From positions 186,001-250,000 of the forward strand of contig NZ_JAHTMW010000001.1 in assembly GCF_026236535.1 (NCBI RefSeq): 64,000 nucleotides of DNA, read 5' to 3'. The DNA comes from Streptomyces sp. SKN60. Lineage in GTDB: Bacteria; Actinomycetota; Actinomycetes; Streptomycetales; Streptomycetaceae. This document shows positions 28,029-39,088 of the stretch, piece by piece. Position 1 is the first letter of the stretch. Each line of letters opens with the position of its first letter. Under the pieces are notes generated by a model. The model worked only from the letters and a program-made list of their open reading frames with translations, was not told the origin of the DNA and searched no databases. A program made the translations under genes and the position numbers.

Positions 28029-28201
28029 CCCAGGGGGGAGCGCGCGGCGGGGTGGCGCGCGCCGGTGGCGAGCGCCGTGGCGCGCATCCCCCGTAGAGGT
28101 GAGTTGAGACCTCTTCGAGACCTCGCCCCCACACCAGGCGCATGAGCACCCGGGGCCCCAGGTCCCATGGCGCTGACCTGAACTTTCTTTGTTTCCAAGG
28201 C

Positions 28202-28242
28202 CATTGACGTTTCTCGATCATGCAGAAACGTGCCTGTCAATG
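28202..28242. repeat. Nested inverted repeat upstream of the LacI-family gene
   Basis: CATTGAC at 28202-28208 pairs with GTCAATG at 28236-28242. Inside it ACGTTTCT (28207-28214) pairs with AGAAACGT (28224-28231). Two interleaved perfect palindromic arms about 50-90 bases before the regulator's start suggest an operator, probably for the LacI-type protein itself. Confidence 0.5.
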
Positions 28243-28280
28243 CCTGCATATGCGACCGGCTCAACCCACCCCCATCGCCC

Positions 28281-28298
28281 TACTATCGGCTCGCCATG
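28281..28298 (+). promoter_or_regulatory. -10 box TACTAT of the LacI-family gene
   Basis: TACTAT at 28281-28286 ends nine bases before the ATG at 28296. No ribosome-binding site is present, so transcript and start codon nearly coincide. This supports the 28296 start over the earlier GTG at 28230. Confidence 0.5.
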
Positions 28299-29402
28299 AC
28301 AGCAGCAGGGAAGCACCAGGTGAGCCGGGCACAGACCCGGGGAAGCCGGCAGGGTCGAGCGGGCATCCGGGACGTGGCCGCCGCCGCCGGGGTCTCCATC
28401 ACGACTGTCTCCGACGCGCTCAACGGCAAGGGCCGGCTCCCGGACGCCACCCGCCGTCACGTCCGCGAGGTCGCAGACCGGCTGGGCTACCGCCCGTCCG
28501 CGGCGGCCCGCACGCTCCGTACGGGCAAGTCGGGACTCATCGGCCTGACCGTGACCACATACGGGGATGAACCTTTCACCTTCACCGAATTCGCGTATTT
28601 CGCGGAGATGGCGAGAGCCGCCACGTCCGCCGCGCTCGCCCGCGGCTACGCCCTCGTCATCCTCCCCGCCACCTCCCGCCACGACGTGTGGTCGAACGTC
28701 GCCCTCGACGGCACCGTCGTCATCGACCCCTCCGACCACGACCCGGTGGTCACCGAACTGGTCCGCCAGGGGCTGCCCGTCGTCTCCGACGGACGCCCCG
28801 CCGGCACCCTGCCGGTGACGGCCTGGGTCGACAACGACCACGAGGCCGCCGTCCTCGACCTGCTCGACCACCTGGCCGCGGCCGGCGCCCGCCGGATCGG
28901 CCTGCTCACCGGCACCACCACCGACACGTACACCCGCCTGTCCACCACCGCCTACCTCAACTGGTGCGAACGGGTCGGCCAGGACCCGGTCTACGAGGCC
29001 TACCCGGCGCACGACCCGTGTGCGGGGGCCGTCGCCGCCGACCGGCTGCTCGCCCGGCCGGACCGCCCGGACGCCGTCTACGGGCTCTTCGACCCCAACG
29101 GCACCGATCTGCTCGCGGCGGCCCGCCGCTACGGGTTGCGGGTCCCGGACGACCTGCTGCTCGTGTGCTGCAGCGAGTCCACGGTCTACGCGAACACCGA
29201 GCCGCCGATCACGACGCTCTCGCTCAAACCGCGCCGGATCGGCACCGCCGTCGTCCAGCTGCTCATCGACGCCATCGAGGGCATCGAGACGGACGGCCCG
29301 GTCGAGCAGGTGATACCGACGGAGCTGATCGTCCGCACCTCCTCGCAGCGCCGCTCGCCGCGGACGACGGTCAGCCCGCCGCGCTCTCCCTCGAAGGACT
29401 GA
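28296..29402 (+). CDS. LacI-family transcriptional regulator
   Basis: 368 residues. The helix-turn-helix GIRDVAAAAGVSITTVSDAL and hinge TGKSGLIGLTVTT are classical LacI, followed by a periplasmic-binding-like effector domain (about 85-345) and an Arg/Pro/Ser-rich tail. The bound sugar or nucleoside cannot be read, and no catabolic genes adjoin it. The start ATG 28296 follows a TACTAT box. In S. coelicolor a LacI gene occupies the equivalent place (recalled). Confidence 0.9.
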   Translation: MTAAGKHQVSRAQTRGSRQGRAGIRDVAAAAGVSITTVSDALNGKGRLPDATRRHVREVADRLGYRPSAAARTLRTGKSGLIGLTVTTYGDEPFTFTEFAYFAEMARAATSAALARGYALVILPATSRHDVWSNVALDGTVVIDPSDHDPVVTELVRQGLPVVSDGRPAGTLPVTAWVDNDHEAAVLDLLDHLAAAGARRIGLLTGTTTDTYTRLSTTAYLNWCERVGQDPVYEAYPAHDPCAGAVAADRLLARPDRPDAVYGLFDPNGTDLLAAARRYGLRVPDDLLLVCCSESTVYANTEPPITTLSLKPRRIGTAVVQLLIDAIEGIETDGPVEQVIPTELIVRTSSQRRSPRTTVSPPRSPSKD

Positions 29403-29764
29403 TCCCGAGGGGGGAGCGGACGGGGGGCGCGGGGAACCGGCCGCGCGCGGGGACGCGCGGCCGGAAACGGGGGCGGGGTCGGGGCGGGAACGGGGGCGGG
29501 GTCGGGGCCAGAGGTGCGGGGCGGGGGCCGCATCTCTGGCGCGGTCCGGGGCCAAACCTCGGCGCGGCCCGGTCCCTTCCCTGGCCTGGACCTTCTCAAT
29601 TCGGGCGAAACAACCGGTGAACCCGGAGTGGACCCGGATTCACCACCCCTGGTGCGTCACACAGGAGGACGCTCATTCCTATGATGGGCGGACGACACCG
29701 CGGGCCACCCCGACCAGGACCGGTCCGCGATGTGCAGGGCATCGCGACGGTGGTGGAGGGGTCG
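29403..29764 (+). repeat. G-rich intergenic tract with an 18-bp direct repeat
   Basis: The 362-bp gap between the LacI-type regulator and the phosphoesterase is strongly G-rich on the + strand up to about 29550. An 18-bp unit, ACGGGGGCGGGGTCGGGG, occurs at 29467-29484 and again at 29490-29507, separated by CGGGA. The many runs of four or more G could fold into a G-quadruplex. The second half holds the phosphoesterase promoter and a TGGAGG ribosome-binding site near 29753. No tRNA or small gene is seen. Confidence 0.7.
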
Positions 29765-31084
29765 ATGACACAGGGGGCCGGGCAGGAACCCGTGGTGCGC
29801 ACGGCGACGTTGCGTGACTTCCGTGTACCTCCGTACGCGCGGGTGCCCGTCCAGGGCCATACGGGCGAGCCGTTCCCGGCCGAGGTCCCCGCACCCCCGG
29901 CCGCGACCGCACCGGCACCCGCGTCCGCACCGGCACCCACCCCCGCGCCCGCCGATGCCACGCTGCACCTCGGGTCCCTCACGCCCCAGCACCCCCTGGC
30001 GAACGCGCCCCAGGCGGCGTACGAGCCCTCCTACGGCGCTCCGGCCGGCGCGCCGGCCCCGGCGGCGCCCGCAACCCCCGCAGCCCCCGCAGCCCCCGCG
30101 GCTCCCGCCGCCTCCGGCCACCCCGGCAACGCCTACCCGGACGACGCACCGCCCGAGGGCTACACGCCGACCGAGCGCGACCTGCCGGTGATCAAGCGGA
30201 CCGACACCCTCCAGGTCCCGGTCGCCACGGCGCCGCTGCCCGCCCCCGCCGCGCCCGACGGCCGCGGCCCGCTCTACGTCGTGGGCGACGTCCACGGCTA
30301 CCTGGACGAGCTCCTGGAGGCGCTGCGCGCCCAGGGCCTCATCGACGAGAACGGCAGCTGGGCCGCGGGCAACGCCCGCCTGTGGTTCCTCGGCGACTTC
30401 ACCGACCGCGGCCCCGACGGCATCGGGGTGATCGACCTCGTGATGCGCCTGTCCGCCGAGGCGGCCGCCGCCGGCGGCTACTGCAAGGCCCTGATGGGCA
30501 ATCACGAACTGCTGCTCATCGGCGCCAAGCGCTTCGGCGACACCCCGGTCAACTCCGGCGCCGGCACCGCCACCTTCCAGGCCGCCTGGCTGCTCAACGG
30601 CGGCCAGAAGCACGACATGGACCGCCTCACGGACATGCACCTGCAGTGGATGTCCCGGCTCGACGCCGTGGTGGAGCAGGACGGGCACCTGCTGCTGCAC
30701 TCGGACACCACCGCGTACCTGGAGTACGGCCAGACCATCGAGGACGTCAACGACAAGGTCCACGAGATCCTCACCCGGAACGACGCGGACGAAGTCTGGG
30801 ACCTCTTCCGGAAGTTCACCAAGCGCTTCGCGTTCCGTGACGAGGCGTCGGGGCCGCAGGCGGTGCAGGAGCTGCTCGGCACCTACGGCGGGCGCCGGAT
30901 CGTGCACGGCCACAGCCCCATCCCGTACCTCCTCGGCCAGGTCGGCACGGAGGACGGCGAGGAGGGCGAGCGCCCGGTCGTGGACGGCCCGCACGTGTAC
31001 GCGGACGGGCTCGCCATCGCGATGGACGGCGGAGTGACCATGGCCGGAAAGCTGCTGGTCGTCCAACTCCCGCTGCCCGCCTGA
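29765..31084 (+). CDS. PPP-type metallophosphoesterase with Pro/Ala-rich N-terminal region
   Basis: 439 residues. Residues 1-170 are low-complexity Pro/Ala (repeats such as PAAPAAPAAP) with no predicted fold. The catalytic domain follows with YVVGDVHGYLDEL near 183, WFLGDFTDRGPDG near 213, LMGNHELLL near 246 and VHGHSP near 385, the full metal- and phosphate-binding set of PPP-type Ser/Thr phosphatases and diadenosine tetraphosphatases. The ATG at 29765 has GGAGGGG just upstream; the earlier ATG at 29681 lacks one. The N-terminus may act as a flexible tether. Confidence 0.85.
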   Translation: MTQGAGQEPVVRTATLRDFRVPPYARVPVQGHTGEPFPAEVPAPPAATAPAPASAPAPTPAPADATLHLGSLTPQHPLANAPQAAYEPSYGAPAGAPAPAAPATPAAPAAPAAPAASGHPGNAYPDDAPPEGYTPTERDLPVIKRTDTLQVPVATAPLPAPAAPDGRGPLYVVGDVHGYLDELLEALRAQGLIDENGSWAAGNARLWFLGDFTDRGPDGIGVIDLVMRLSAEAAAAGGYCKALMGNHELLLIGAKRFGDTPVNSGAGTATFQAAWLLNGGQKHDMDRLTDMHLQWMSRLDAVVEQDGHLLLHSDTTAYLEYGQTIEDVNDKVHEILTRNDADEVWDLFRKFTKRFAFRDEASGPQAVQELLGTYGGRRIVHGHSPIPYLLGQVGTEDGEEGERPVVDGPHVYADGLAIAMDGGVTMAGKLLVVQLPLPA

Positions 31085-31252
31085 CGCATAACACTCCGCA
31101 TCCGGGGAAGTCGATTTCCCGAAACACCCTGTCACCACGTGCCGTGGCCGCCCTACCATCGGCTCATCCGTAGCAGGCTCTCCTCCGTTTCCGCCTGAAC
31201 CGCCGTCCCGTCACGGTCGGTTCCGGCCCGTACGGAGCATCGGGGGATGCGA

Positions 31253-32050
31253 ATGAACGTGGCTCCGCACCTGCTGACCGAGGACCGCGCCGAGTTCGAG
31301 CGGGTCCTCGACGACGCACTGCGCAACGCGCACGCCCACCCGGACCTCGCCGAGGCCGGGACCCGGCTCAGCACGACCCAGCTGCGCGCGATGGCCCTGA
31401 ACGCGACCGCGCTCATCACCACCGCCGCCGCGACCGAGTACGACCACTTCGTGAAGGTCCGCGAGCAGATCCGGGAACAGGTGCGGGCGACCGCCGCACC
31501 GGACCCGGCCGAGACCCGGACCGGCGGCCCGGACGGTGCGGGCGTCGTCGCCGTCGTGACCGTCCTCGCCCCGCTCCTCGCGGGCACCGCGGCCGTCATC
31601 TTCCTGCTGGTCGGCGCCGTCCTGAAGATGCTGGACCCGGCCCCGGCCTTCGCCGACGCGCTGCTCACCGCGGGCCTGTTCTTCGGCTCCGTCGCCGCGG
31701 CCGGCCTGCTGTGGGCGGGGGCCAGCCTCCTCGTCACCGCGCTGCGCAACAGCGCCACCGAGGTCCCTGCCGAGGCCCCCGACGACGAACTGACCCGCGC
31801 CCGGGCCGCCTGGCGCGCGGCGCTCCTGGAACGGGGCGTGCTCCCGTTCCTCCGCGACGCCCTCGCCGCGACACCGCCGCCCTCCGTACCGAAACAGACC
31901 CCGCCCCCGGCCAGCCGGATACCCAAGATCGGCTACAGCGGCCCGGACTTCTCCAGCCCCAACGAGGGCGCGTCCGACATCCGCCCCACGTACTCCAGCC
32001 CGGACTTCACCAGCCCGGACTTCGGCTCACCGGAGCGACAGCCCGAATAG
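31253..32050 (+). CDS. Two-helix membrane protein with a C-terminal S-P-D-F repeat
   Basis: About 265 residues. The N-terminal 90 are helical and soluble; two hydrophobic helices cover about 98-125 and 135-165. The C-terminus carries repeats YSGPDFSSP, YSSPDFTSP and DFGSP. No enzyme motif is seen and I do not recognise the family. ATG 31253 is preferred to 31247 because GGGGG is then correctly spaced. It follows the phosphoesterase in the same direction by 168 bases and is convergent with the TerD-vWA gene. Confidence 0.7.
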   Translation: MNVAPHLLTEDRAEFERVLDDALRNAHAHPDLAEAGTRLSTTQLRAMALNATALITTAAATEYDHFVKVREQIREQVRATAAPDPAETRTGGPDGAGVVAVVTVLAPLLAGTAAVIFLLVGAVLKMLDPAPAFADALLTAGLFFGSVAAAGLLWAGASLLVTALRNSATEVPAEAPDDELTRARAAWRAALLERGVLPFLRDALAATPPPSVPKQTPPPASRIPKIGYSGPDFSSPNEGASDIRPTYSSPDFTSPDFGSPERQPE

Positions 32051-32071
32051 CCGTCGGACAGAGGTCGGGGG

Positions 32072-33448
32072 TCAGAGGATGCCGGCCTGGCGCGCCGCGG
32101 TGATCCAGCTCGGGAACTCGGACAGGAGCCGGTCGTAGAGCTCCGGGTCGGGGACCGTACTGATGTCGTCGACGGAGAAGAAGCCGACGTTGTCGACGCG
32201 GCGGCCGGGCAGCGTGTCGAACCGTTCGAGGACTCCGTAGTCGGACCGACCCAGGCCGACGAACTGCCAGAAGATCGGCTCCTCGACCGCCGCGCGCAGC
32301 TCCTGCTCGATCTCGGCGTTGCGATAGACCCCGCCGTCCGAGAAGAACAGCACCAGGGTGGGGACGGGTGCGGGGTGCTGGGCGACGTACGAGCGCACCT
32401 CGGCGATGACGCGCTGCTCCTCGTTCTGGATGCCGACCGTCCGCATGTCGACCTGGCCGGGTTCGAGCCCCCTCGGCCTCTTGTTGCGGCGGAAGAGGCC
32501 CACCTGCCCGACGCGTACGTGCAGCCGCAGCCAGTCGGGGAGCTCGCCGAGCCGCAGGTCGGGCAGCCGAGCCGGCTGCGAGGCGAAGGTCCAGGCCTGC
32601 ATCTCGCCGTCGTCGTCGAGCTGCGCGGCGACCGCGGCCATCCGCTCGACCACGTCGGCCACGACGCCCCGGGTGTACAGAAAGCTCATGGAACCGGAGG
32701 CGTCGAGCACGAGCACGACCCGCGCGACGACCCCCTCCGCCCCGTGCTTGCGCAGACTGACCGCGACCTGTTCCTTGCGCAGCGACAGCCGCTTGCGCAT
32801 GTCCACGGGCAGCCGCTCCTCGCCCTTGGTGAGCCGCGGTCCGGCGGCCGGCGCCGGCGCCTGCGGCGGCGACGGTACGGGGACGGGGACGGGCGGAGGG
32901 GCAGCACCCGTGGCCGGCTCGTCGACCGTGATGCCGAACTCCGTGGCGAGACCGGCGAGTCCCGCCGCGTACCCCTGCCCCACGGCCCGGAACTTCCACT
33001 GCCCCTGCCGCAGATACAGCTCGCCGCAGATGAACGCCGTCTCGGTCCCGGCCGTCATCTCGAAGCGCGCCACCTCGTCCCCGGAAGCCGCGTCGAGCAG
33101 CCGCATCATCAGCCCGGGCACCTGCCCGAACGTCCCCCCGTCCGCCGACGCGCACAACACGACCCGCTCGATCCCGGCCTCCAGCGAGCCGAGGTCCACC
33201 GCCACGGTGTCGCTCATACCACCGGCCGCGCTCTGCTTCCCCAGATGAGCCACGGCCCCGGACGCATGCCGCGGCTGGTTGTAGAAGACGAAGTCCCCGT
33301 CGTCCCGCACCCGCCCGCCCGACGTCAGCAGCAGCGCCGAGGCATCGACATCGGGCACCCCCGCTCCCTGGCTCCAGACGAGCTCGACACGCAACGCCGA
33401 AGACTCCACGGCCACGTTGGCACCCTTGCTGAGGGATCTCGCTGTCAT
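32072..33448 (-). CDS. TerD-family protein fused to a von Willebrand factor A domain
   Basis: 458 residues. The N-terminal 180 ([40 protein letters not shown]) form a TerD domain with its Ca2+-binding acidic loops. A Pro-rich linker lies at about 183-210. The C-terminal vWA domain has a MIDAS-like [10 protein letters not shown] near 255, and the strand LVLFFSDGG near 375 supplies a second MIDAS-type Asp. TerD/TerF-type proteins belong to tellurite, phage and membrane stress response systems; the fused form is like TerF. It stands alone here without other ter genes. Confidence 0.85.
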   Translation of the reverse strand: MTARSLSKGANVAVESSALRVELVWSQGAGVPDVDASALLLTSGGRVRDDGDFVFYNQPRHASGAVAHLGKQSAAGGMSDTVAVDLGSLEAGIERVVLCASADGGTFGQVPGLMMRLLDAASGDEVARFEMTAGTETAFICGELYLRQGQWKFRAVGQGYAAGLAGLATEFGITVDEPATGAAPPPVPVPVPSPPQAPAPAAGPRLTKGEERLPVDMRKRLSLRKEQVAVSLRKHGAEGVVARVVLVLDASGSMSFLYTRGVVADVVERMAAVAAQLDDDGEMQAWTFASQPARLPDLRLGELPDWLRLHVRVGQVGLFRRNKRPRGLEPGQVDMRTVGIQNEEQRVIAEVRSYVAQHPAPVPTLVLFFSDGGVYRNAEIEQELRAAVEEPIFWQFVGLGRSDYGVLERFDTLPGRRVDNVGFFSVDDISTVPDPELYDRLLSEFPSWITAARQAGIL

Positions 33449-33530
33449 GGACTCAGTCTGCCGAGTGCACGGCCCGAATGGCTTGTTCTTGCCGTTCTTT
33501 CCGGACTCGGCGGACTCGGCGGACTCGGGC

Positions 33531-33860
33531 TCAACGGCCGACCGGCGGCGGAAGCGTGACGATCGCGATTCCGTCCGGCTGGGCTACCGCCAGACGGCTG
33601 CCGTCCGGATGGAGCGCGGCCACGGAAGTCGGTACGTGTCTCTGCTCCGACAGCGACCGCACGCCCAACTGCCTGTGCCCCAGCGTCGCCGGGTCGTCCT
33701 CGTCTTCCTCGCCCTCGTCCTCACCCGTCGCCACCGCCAGGCGATCGCCGGCGAGCCAACAGGCGGCGTAGATCTCGGCGTCGGCCCAGCTCCGCCAAGG
33801 CAGCAGGCCATCACCGTCGAGCACGCCCGGCTCTGTCAGTGCCCGTTCGAGGTCGTACAC
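33531..33860 (-). pseudogene. Short reading frame, probably a gene remnant
   Basis: 109 codons from a GTG, coding for [20 protein letters not shown] at the C-terminus, which resembles one blade of a beta-propeller (WD40/NHL type). No ribosome-binding site is visible and the frame stays open upstream without a start, into the thiC terminator at 33898-33938. It may be the tail of a larger propeller gene lost by deletion. A real small gene is possible. Confidence 0.35.
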
Positions 33861-33897
33861 CCGGGCGATCCCATACGACGCCGCCGTGAGCGGTCGG

Positions 33898-33938
33898 AGG
33901 CGGGCCCGCGACTCCCCCCATGGGCCGCGGGCCCGCCT
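33898..33938 (-). terminator. Strong hairpin after thiC
   Basis: Perfect 13-bp inverted repeat AGGCGGGCCCGCG (33898-33910) and CGCGGGCCCGCCT (33926-33938) with a 15-base loop, 20 bases beyond the thiC stop. No U-tract, as usual in Streptomyces. Confidence 0.8.
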
Positions 33939-33957
33939 CGTGCTTACGGTCGCCGGG

Positions 33958-35892
<1,935 letters not shown>

Positions 35893-35972
35893 GTGCAAAG
35901 GTGTCACCACGCTAGCGGCATCCCGGGCGTGCTGAACAGTGGGGGTCTCGACGTTCTTGCGATGATCGGTCG

Positions 35973-37352
35973 GTGACTTCCTCCGAGCAGCCCCCCGAAC
36001 CGCACGGCCACGAGCACGGCCATGAATACGGGCCCGAGCACGGCCATGGGCATTCCCATGCGCACGGTCACGGCCCCGCCGCGCCGGTCTCCCGGCATCT
36101 GCGCAAGGTCATCGCGGCCGTTCTGATCCCCTTCGCCACCGCCGTCGTCGTCGGGCTCGTGGTGCTGTGGCCGGGCGCCACGCCCGGGCACGAGCGCACC
36201 GGCGTCGGCTTCGACCGGCAGACCGAGCAGGGCGAGGTCGTCTCCGTCGAGCACGTCGACTGCAAGGACGTGAACGCCGCCCAGGTCCCGCCGACCGGCG
36301 ACACCTCCACCCCGCAGGGGCGCGAGGCGGTCAACGGGCAGCAGGGGCAGTGCGCGAAGGCCACCGTCGAGGTCACCACCGGCCAGGACAAGGGCCGCAG
36401 GTTCGTCGAGGTCGTGCAGCCGGACGCGCCCCGGCAACTCCACGAGGGGCAGGGCGTGGTGGTGGCGTACGCCCCCGACGCCCCGCGCGACCTGCAGTAC
36501 TCCGTCACCGACGTGAACCGGAAGGTGCCGATCGCGGTGCTCGCCGGCATCTTCGCGCTCGCCGTCGTGATCGTCGGGCGGATGCGCGGCGTGATGGCGC
36601 TGATCGCGCTCGCCATCAGCTTCCTGGTGCTGACCCTGTTCATCCTGCCGGCGATCCTCGAGGGCTCGAATCCGCTGGTCGTCGCGGTCGTCGGATCGAG
36701 CGCGATCATGCTCATCGCGCTCTACATGTGCCACGGCCTCTCGGCCCGCACCTCGGTCGCGGTGCTCGGCACCCTCGTCTCGCTGCTGCTGATCGGGCTG
36801 CTCGGCTCGGTCTTCATCGACTGGGCCTCGCTCAGCGGCAACACCGACGACAACACCGGCCTCATCCACGGGCTCTACCCGCAGATCGACATGTCCGGTC
36901 TGCTGCTCGCCGGCATCATCATCGGCTCGCTCGGCGTGCTCGACGACGTGACCGTCACCCAGACCTCCGCGGTCTGGGAACTGCACCAGGCCGACCCGGG
37001 CATGGGGCCGCGACGGCTCTACCGGGCCGCGATCCGGATCGGTCGCGACCACATCGCCTCGGTGGTGAACACCCTGGTCCTGGCCTACGCGGGCGCGGCG
37101 CTTCCGCTGCTCCTGCTGTTCTCGATCGCGCAGAGCAGCGTGGGCACGGTGGCCAACAGCGAGCTGGTCGCGGAGGAGATCGTCCGGACCCTGGTCGGGT
37201 CGATCGGTCTGGTCGCCTCGGTGCCGATCACCACCGCCCTCGCGGCGCTCGTGGTGTCGGCGGACCGTCCGGGACCGGAGGCAGCGAAGGCCGGGGCGGG
37301 CCGGGGCGGGCGGGCTGCCGGGGGCGGCGGCCGTCGGCGCCGCGCCAAGTGA
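35973..37352 (+). CDS. YibE/F-family membrane protein with His-rich N-terminus
   Basis: 459 residues. The first 40 residues are a His/Gly/Glu cluster (HGHEHGHEYGPEHGHGHSHA), likely to bind divalent metal. Helix 1 is at about 48-68, an extracytoplasmic region follows (about 70-180), and then seven helices with the YibE/F core SLGVLDDVTVTQTSAVWEL. A Cys pair (CKD, QCAK) in the outer region could form a disulfide. The function of the family is unknown. GTG 35973 follows GATGAT at 35961-35966 by six bases, so it may be leaderless. Confidence 0.85.
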   Translation: MTSSEQPPEPHGHEHGHEYGPEHGHGHSHAHGHGPAAPVSRHLRKVIAAVLIPFATAVVVGLVVLWPGATPGHERTGVGFDRQTEQGEVVSVEHVDCKDVNAAQVPPTGDTSTPQGREAVNGQQGQCAKATVEVTTGQDKGRRFVEVVQPDAPRQLHEGQGVVVAYAPDAPRDLQYSVTDVNRKVPIAVLAGIFALAVVIVGRMRGVMALIALAISFLVLTLFILPAILEGSNPLVVAVVGSSAIMLIALYMCHGLSARTSVAVLGTLVSLLLIGLLGSVFIDWASLSGNTDDNTGLIHGLYPQIDMSGLLLAGIIIGSLGVLDDVTVTQTSAVWELHQADPGMGPRRLYRAAIRIGRDHIASVVNTLVLAYAGAALPLLLLFSIAQSSVGTVANSELVAEEIVRTLVGSIGLVASVPITTALAALVVSADRPGPEAAKAGAGRGGRAAGGGGRRRRAK

Positions 37353-37464
37353 CACGTATCGAAGGGGCGGTTGTACGGGCCGGGTGGGCGCTGACCCGTA
37401 CGGGGGCGGGCGACGGGCCGCGGGCGGGGACTCGTACCGGGGCGCGTGCTCGACGACCCTTCCG

Positions 37465-37899
37465 TCAGCCCGCGTTCTCCTCGGCGAGGATCCGGCCGAG
37501 CGCGGCCTCGAGGTGGTCCTCGAAGTCACCCTGGGTACGTTCCTGACCGAGCGGGACGAGCTTGTCCGTACGGTCGAGGAACGCGACCAGCGGCGGCGCG
37601 CTCGCGCGGAACAGGGCGCGGTCGCCGCCGACCTGGAGCCGGATCATCACGTCAGAGAGGCTCTCGGGGTCGGTGGGGGCGATGTGCACATCGCCGTCCC
37701 CGCTCGGCCGGTTGATCCCGTCGAGGAGCAGCTCCCGGCCGAAGGCCCAGGTCACCGGCGCGTCTCCGGGGAGGTGGAACGTCATCCTTACCGCGTAGGG
37801 ATCGCGGGTCTCGTATCGCAGTTCCACCGGGATCCTGAAGGAGAGCTCCTCGGAGACGAGGAAGCTCATCAGGACTTCGGCCTGAACCGTCTCTCGCAT
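37465..37899 (-). CDS. ssgA: Sporulation-specific cell division protein SsgA
   Basis: 144 residues, the length of SsgA-like proteins, which occur only in morphologically complex actinomycetes. The sequence SFLVSEELSFRIPVELRYE, then TFHLPGDAPVTWAFGRELL, then FLDRTDKLVPLGQE is SsgA itself rather than SsgB. SsgA activates septum formation during sporulation and marks new growth sites. Two adjacent ATG codons (37902, 37899) are possible; 37899 has the better spacing to GCGGGG. It lies downstream of its activator ssgR, with a 136-bp promoter gap. Confidence 0.94.
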   Translation of the reverse strand: MRETVQAEVLMSFLVSEELSFRIPVELRYETRDPYAVRMTFHLPGDAPVTWAFGRELLLDGINRPSGDGDVHIAPTDPESLSDVMIRLQVGGDRALFRASAPPLVAFLDRTDKLVPLGQERTQGDFEDHLEAALGRILAEENAG

Positions 37900-38035
37900 C
37901 ATGTACCCCGCAGTTGATGAGCAGTTGTGTAAACACGCTGCTGAAAGCTGTGGTCGAAACGGCCAGGAATGATCCCCCATGGCCCTCTTGACGCAATCGT
38001 GCTGTAAGCGCTAGCAGATCACAAGGAGTGATTTT

Positions 38036-38806
38036 TCAGATACTGATAGAGAACGCGAGTGAGCTGAAGAGCCTTCCGATCTCATTCTGTAGCCGAGCGA
38101 TAGCAGGTAGCAACCGTTCTTCCTGGTGAAGTGGGAGTGAAATCGCCATCGCGGCCGCCGTTGACCCCGCGGTGATGGGGATGGCGGCACAAACTGTGCC
38201 GAGCGCATATTCCTGACGCTCCACCAGGGGTTCCATTCGCCCCATACCGCCCAAACGGTCCAAAAGGGCACGGCGATTACGCAGCGTATATGGCGTGATG
38301 GCTTCCACCGGGTGGCGGTCGAGGTGGTCTTGACGACTCCTCAGATCCAGTTGACTGAGCAGACACTGCCCGATGGCGTGCGCGTGACCGGTCTCCCGGA
38401 AGTCCGCCCACTCCTCCACGGCGGGCGCGGCGGGAGTGTCGGCGACGGAGACGAGCTCGATCTCGCCCTCGCGGTAGATGGCGAAGTAGACGGGGACGCC
38501 GATGGAGTCCCGCCAGTGGGCGAGAGAGTCTTCGATCTTGGTGCGACGATTCTGCAGAACTCCGCCGCCGACCAGACGGCCGGCCGCGTCGCCGAAGACG
38601 AACACACCCTTCTCACGGCGCAGATAGCCCTCGTGCGTCAGGGTGCGGAGCAGGTGGTACGCGGTGGGAAGCGGAAGTCCCGCCTCGCGCGCGAGCTGTT
38701 TGGCGGGGGCCCCGTCCTCGTGGGAGCCCACGGCCTCCAGAAGTCTCAGCGCCCGCTGAACCGAACCGATCAGGGTTGGCGCAGCGGGCTGCGAAGCAGT
38801 GGCCAA
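38036..38806 (-). CDS. ssgR: IclR-family activator SsgR
   Basis: 256 residues. The N-terminal winged helix is SVQRALRLLEAVGSHE, AKQLAREAGLPLPTAYHLLRTL and GYLRREKGVFVFG, followed by the IclR effector domain (about 85-250). Position and order (ssgR then ssgA, same strand) identify it as the known direct activator of ssgA in S. coelicolor. The start appears to be a TTG at 38806, with GGGGGTGA five bases upstream. The last 80 codons are visibly less GC-biased than neighbouring genes. Confidence 0.9.
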   Translation of the reverse strand: MATASQPAAPTLIGSVQRALRLLEAVGSHEDGAPAKQLAREAGLPLPTAYHLLRTLTHEGYLRREKGVFVFGDAAGRLVGGGVLQNRRTKIEDSLAHWRDSIGVPVYFAIYREGEIELVSVADTPAAPAVEEWADFRETGHAHAIGQCLLSQLDLRSRQDHLDRHPVEAITPYTLRNRRALLDRLGGMGRMEPLVERQEYALGTVCAAIPITAGSTAAAMAISLPLHQEERLLPAIARLQNEIGRLFSSLAFSISI

Positions 38807-39053
38807 AGGTCACCCCCAGGCGTGTCGACGAGTGCGTCGCACCCGCCCGCGGGGGCCGCCCCCGCGCGCCCGCCGCGACCCGGGACCGGTGGATCCCGTG
38901 GGGCCTACGCCTGTGGTTCCCGGGGCGGCGGAGGTTTTCCACCCTAATGGCGCCTCTGGGGGCACACCCGGTTTCCACCTGCGCGTTCCCTCTGCCGGGC
39001 TAATACCCGACAGGGCATTCATACCGGCAGGTAACCCGTGGTGAACGGAGCCT

Positions 39054-39087
39054 CCCGGCCGCGGTCCGGGCCGGGGTCCCGGCCGGG
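39054..39087 (-). terminator. Possible terminator after the small membrane protein
   Basis: CCCGGCC (39054-39060) pairs with GGCCGGG (39081-39087) directly after the stop at 39089. A second looser hairpin, CTGCCGG (38992-38998) with CCGGCAG (39024-39030), follows it. The 282-bp gap 38807-39088 otherwise holds only the ssgR promoter region. Confidence 0.45.
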
Positions 39088-39088
39088 T

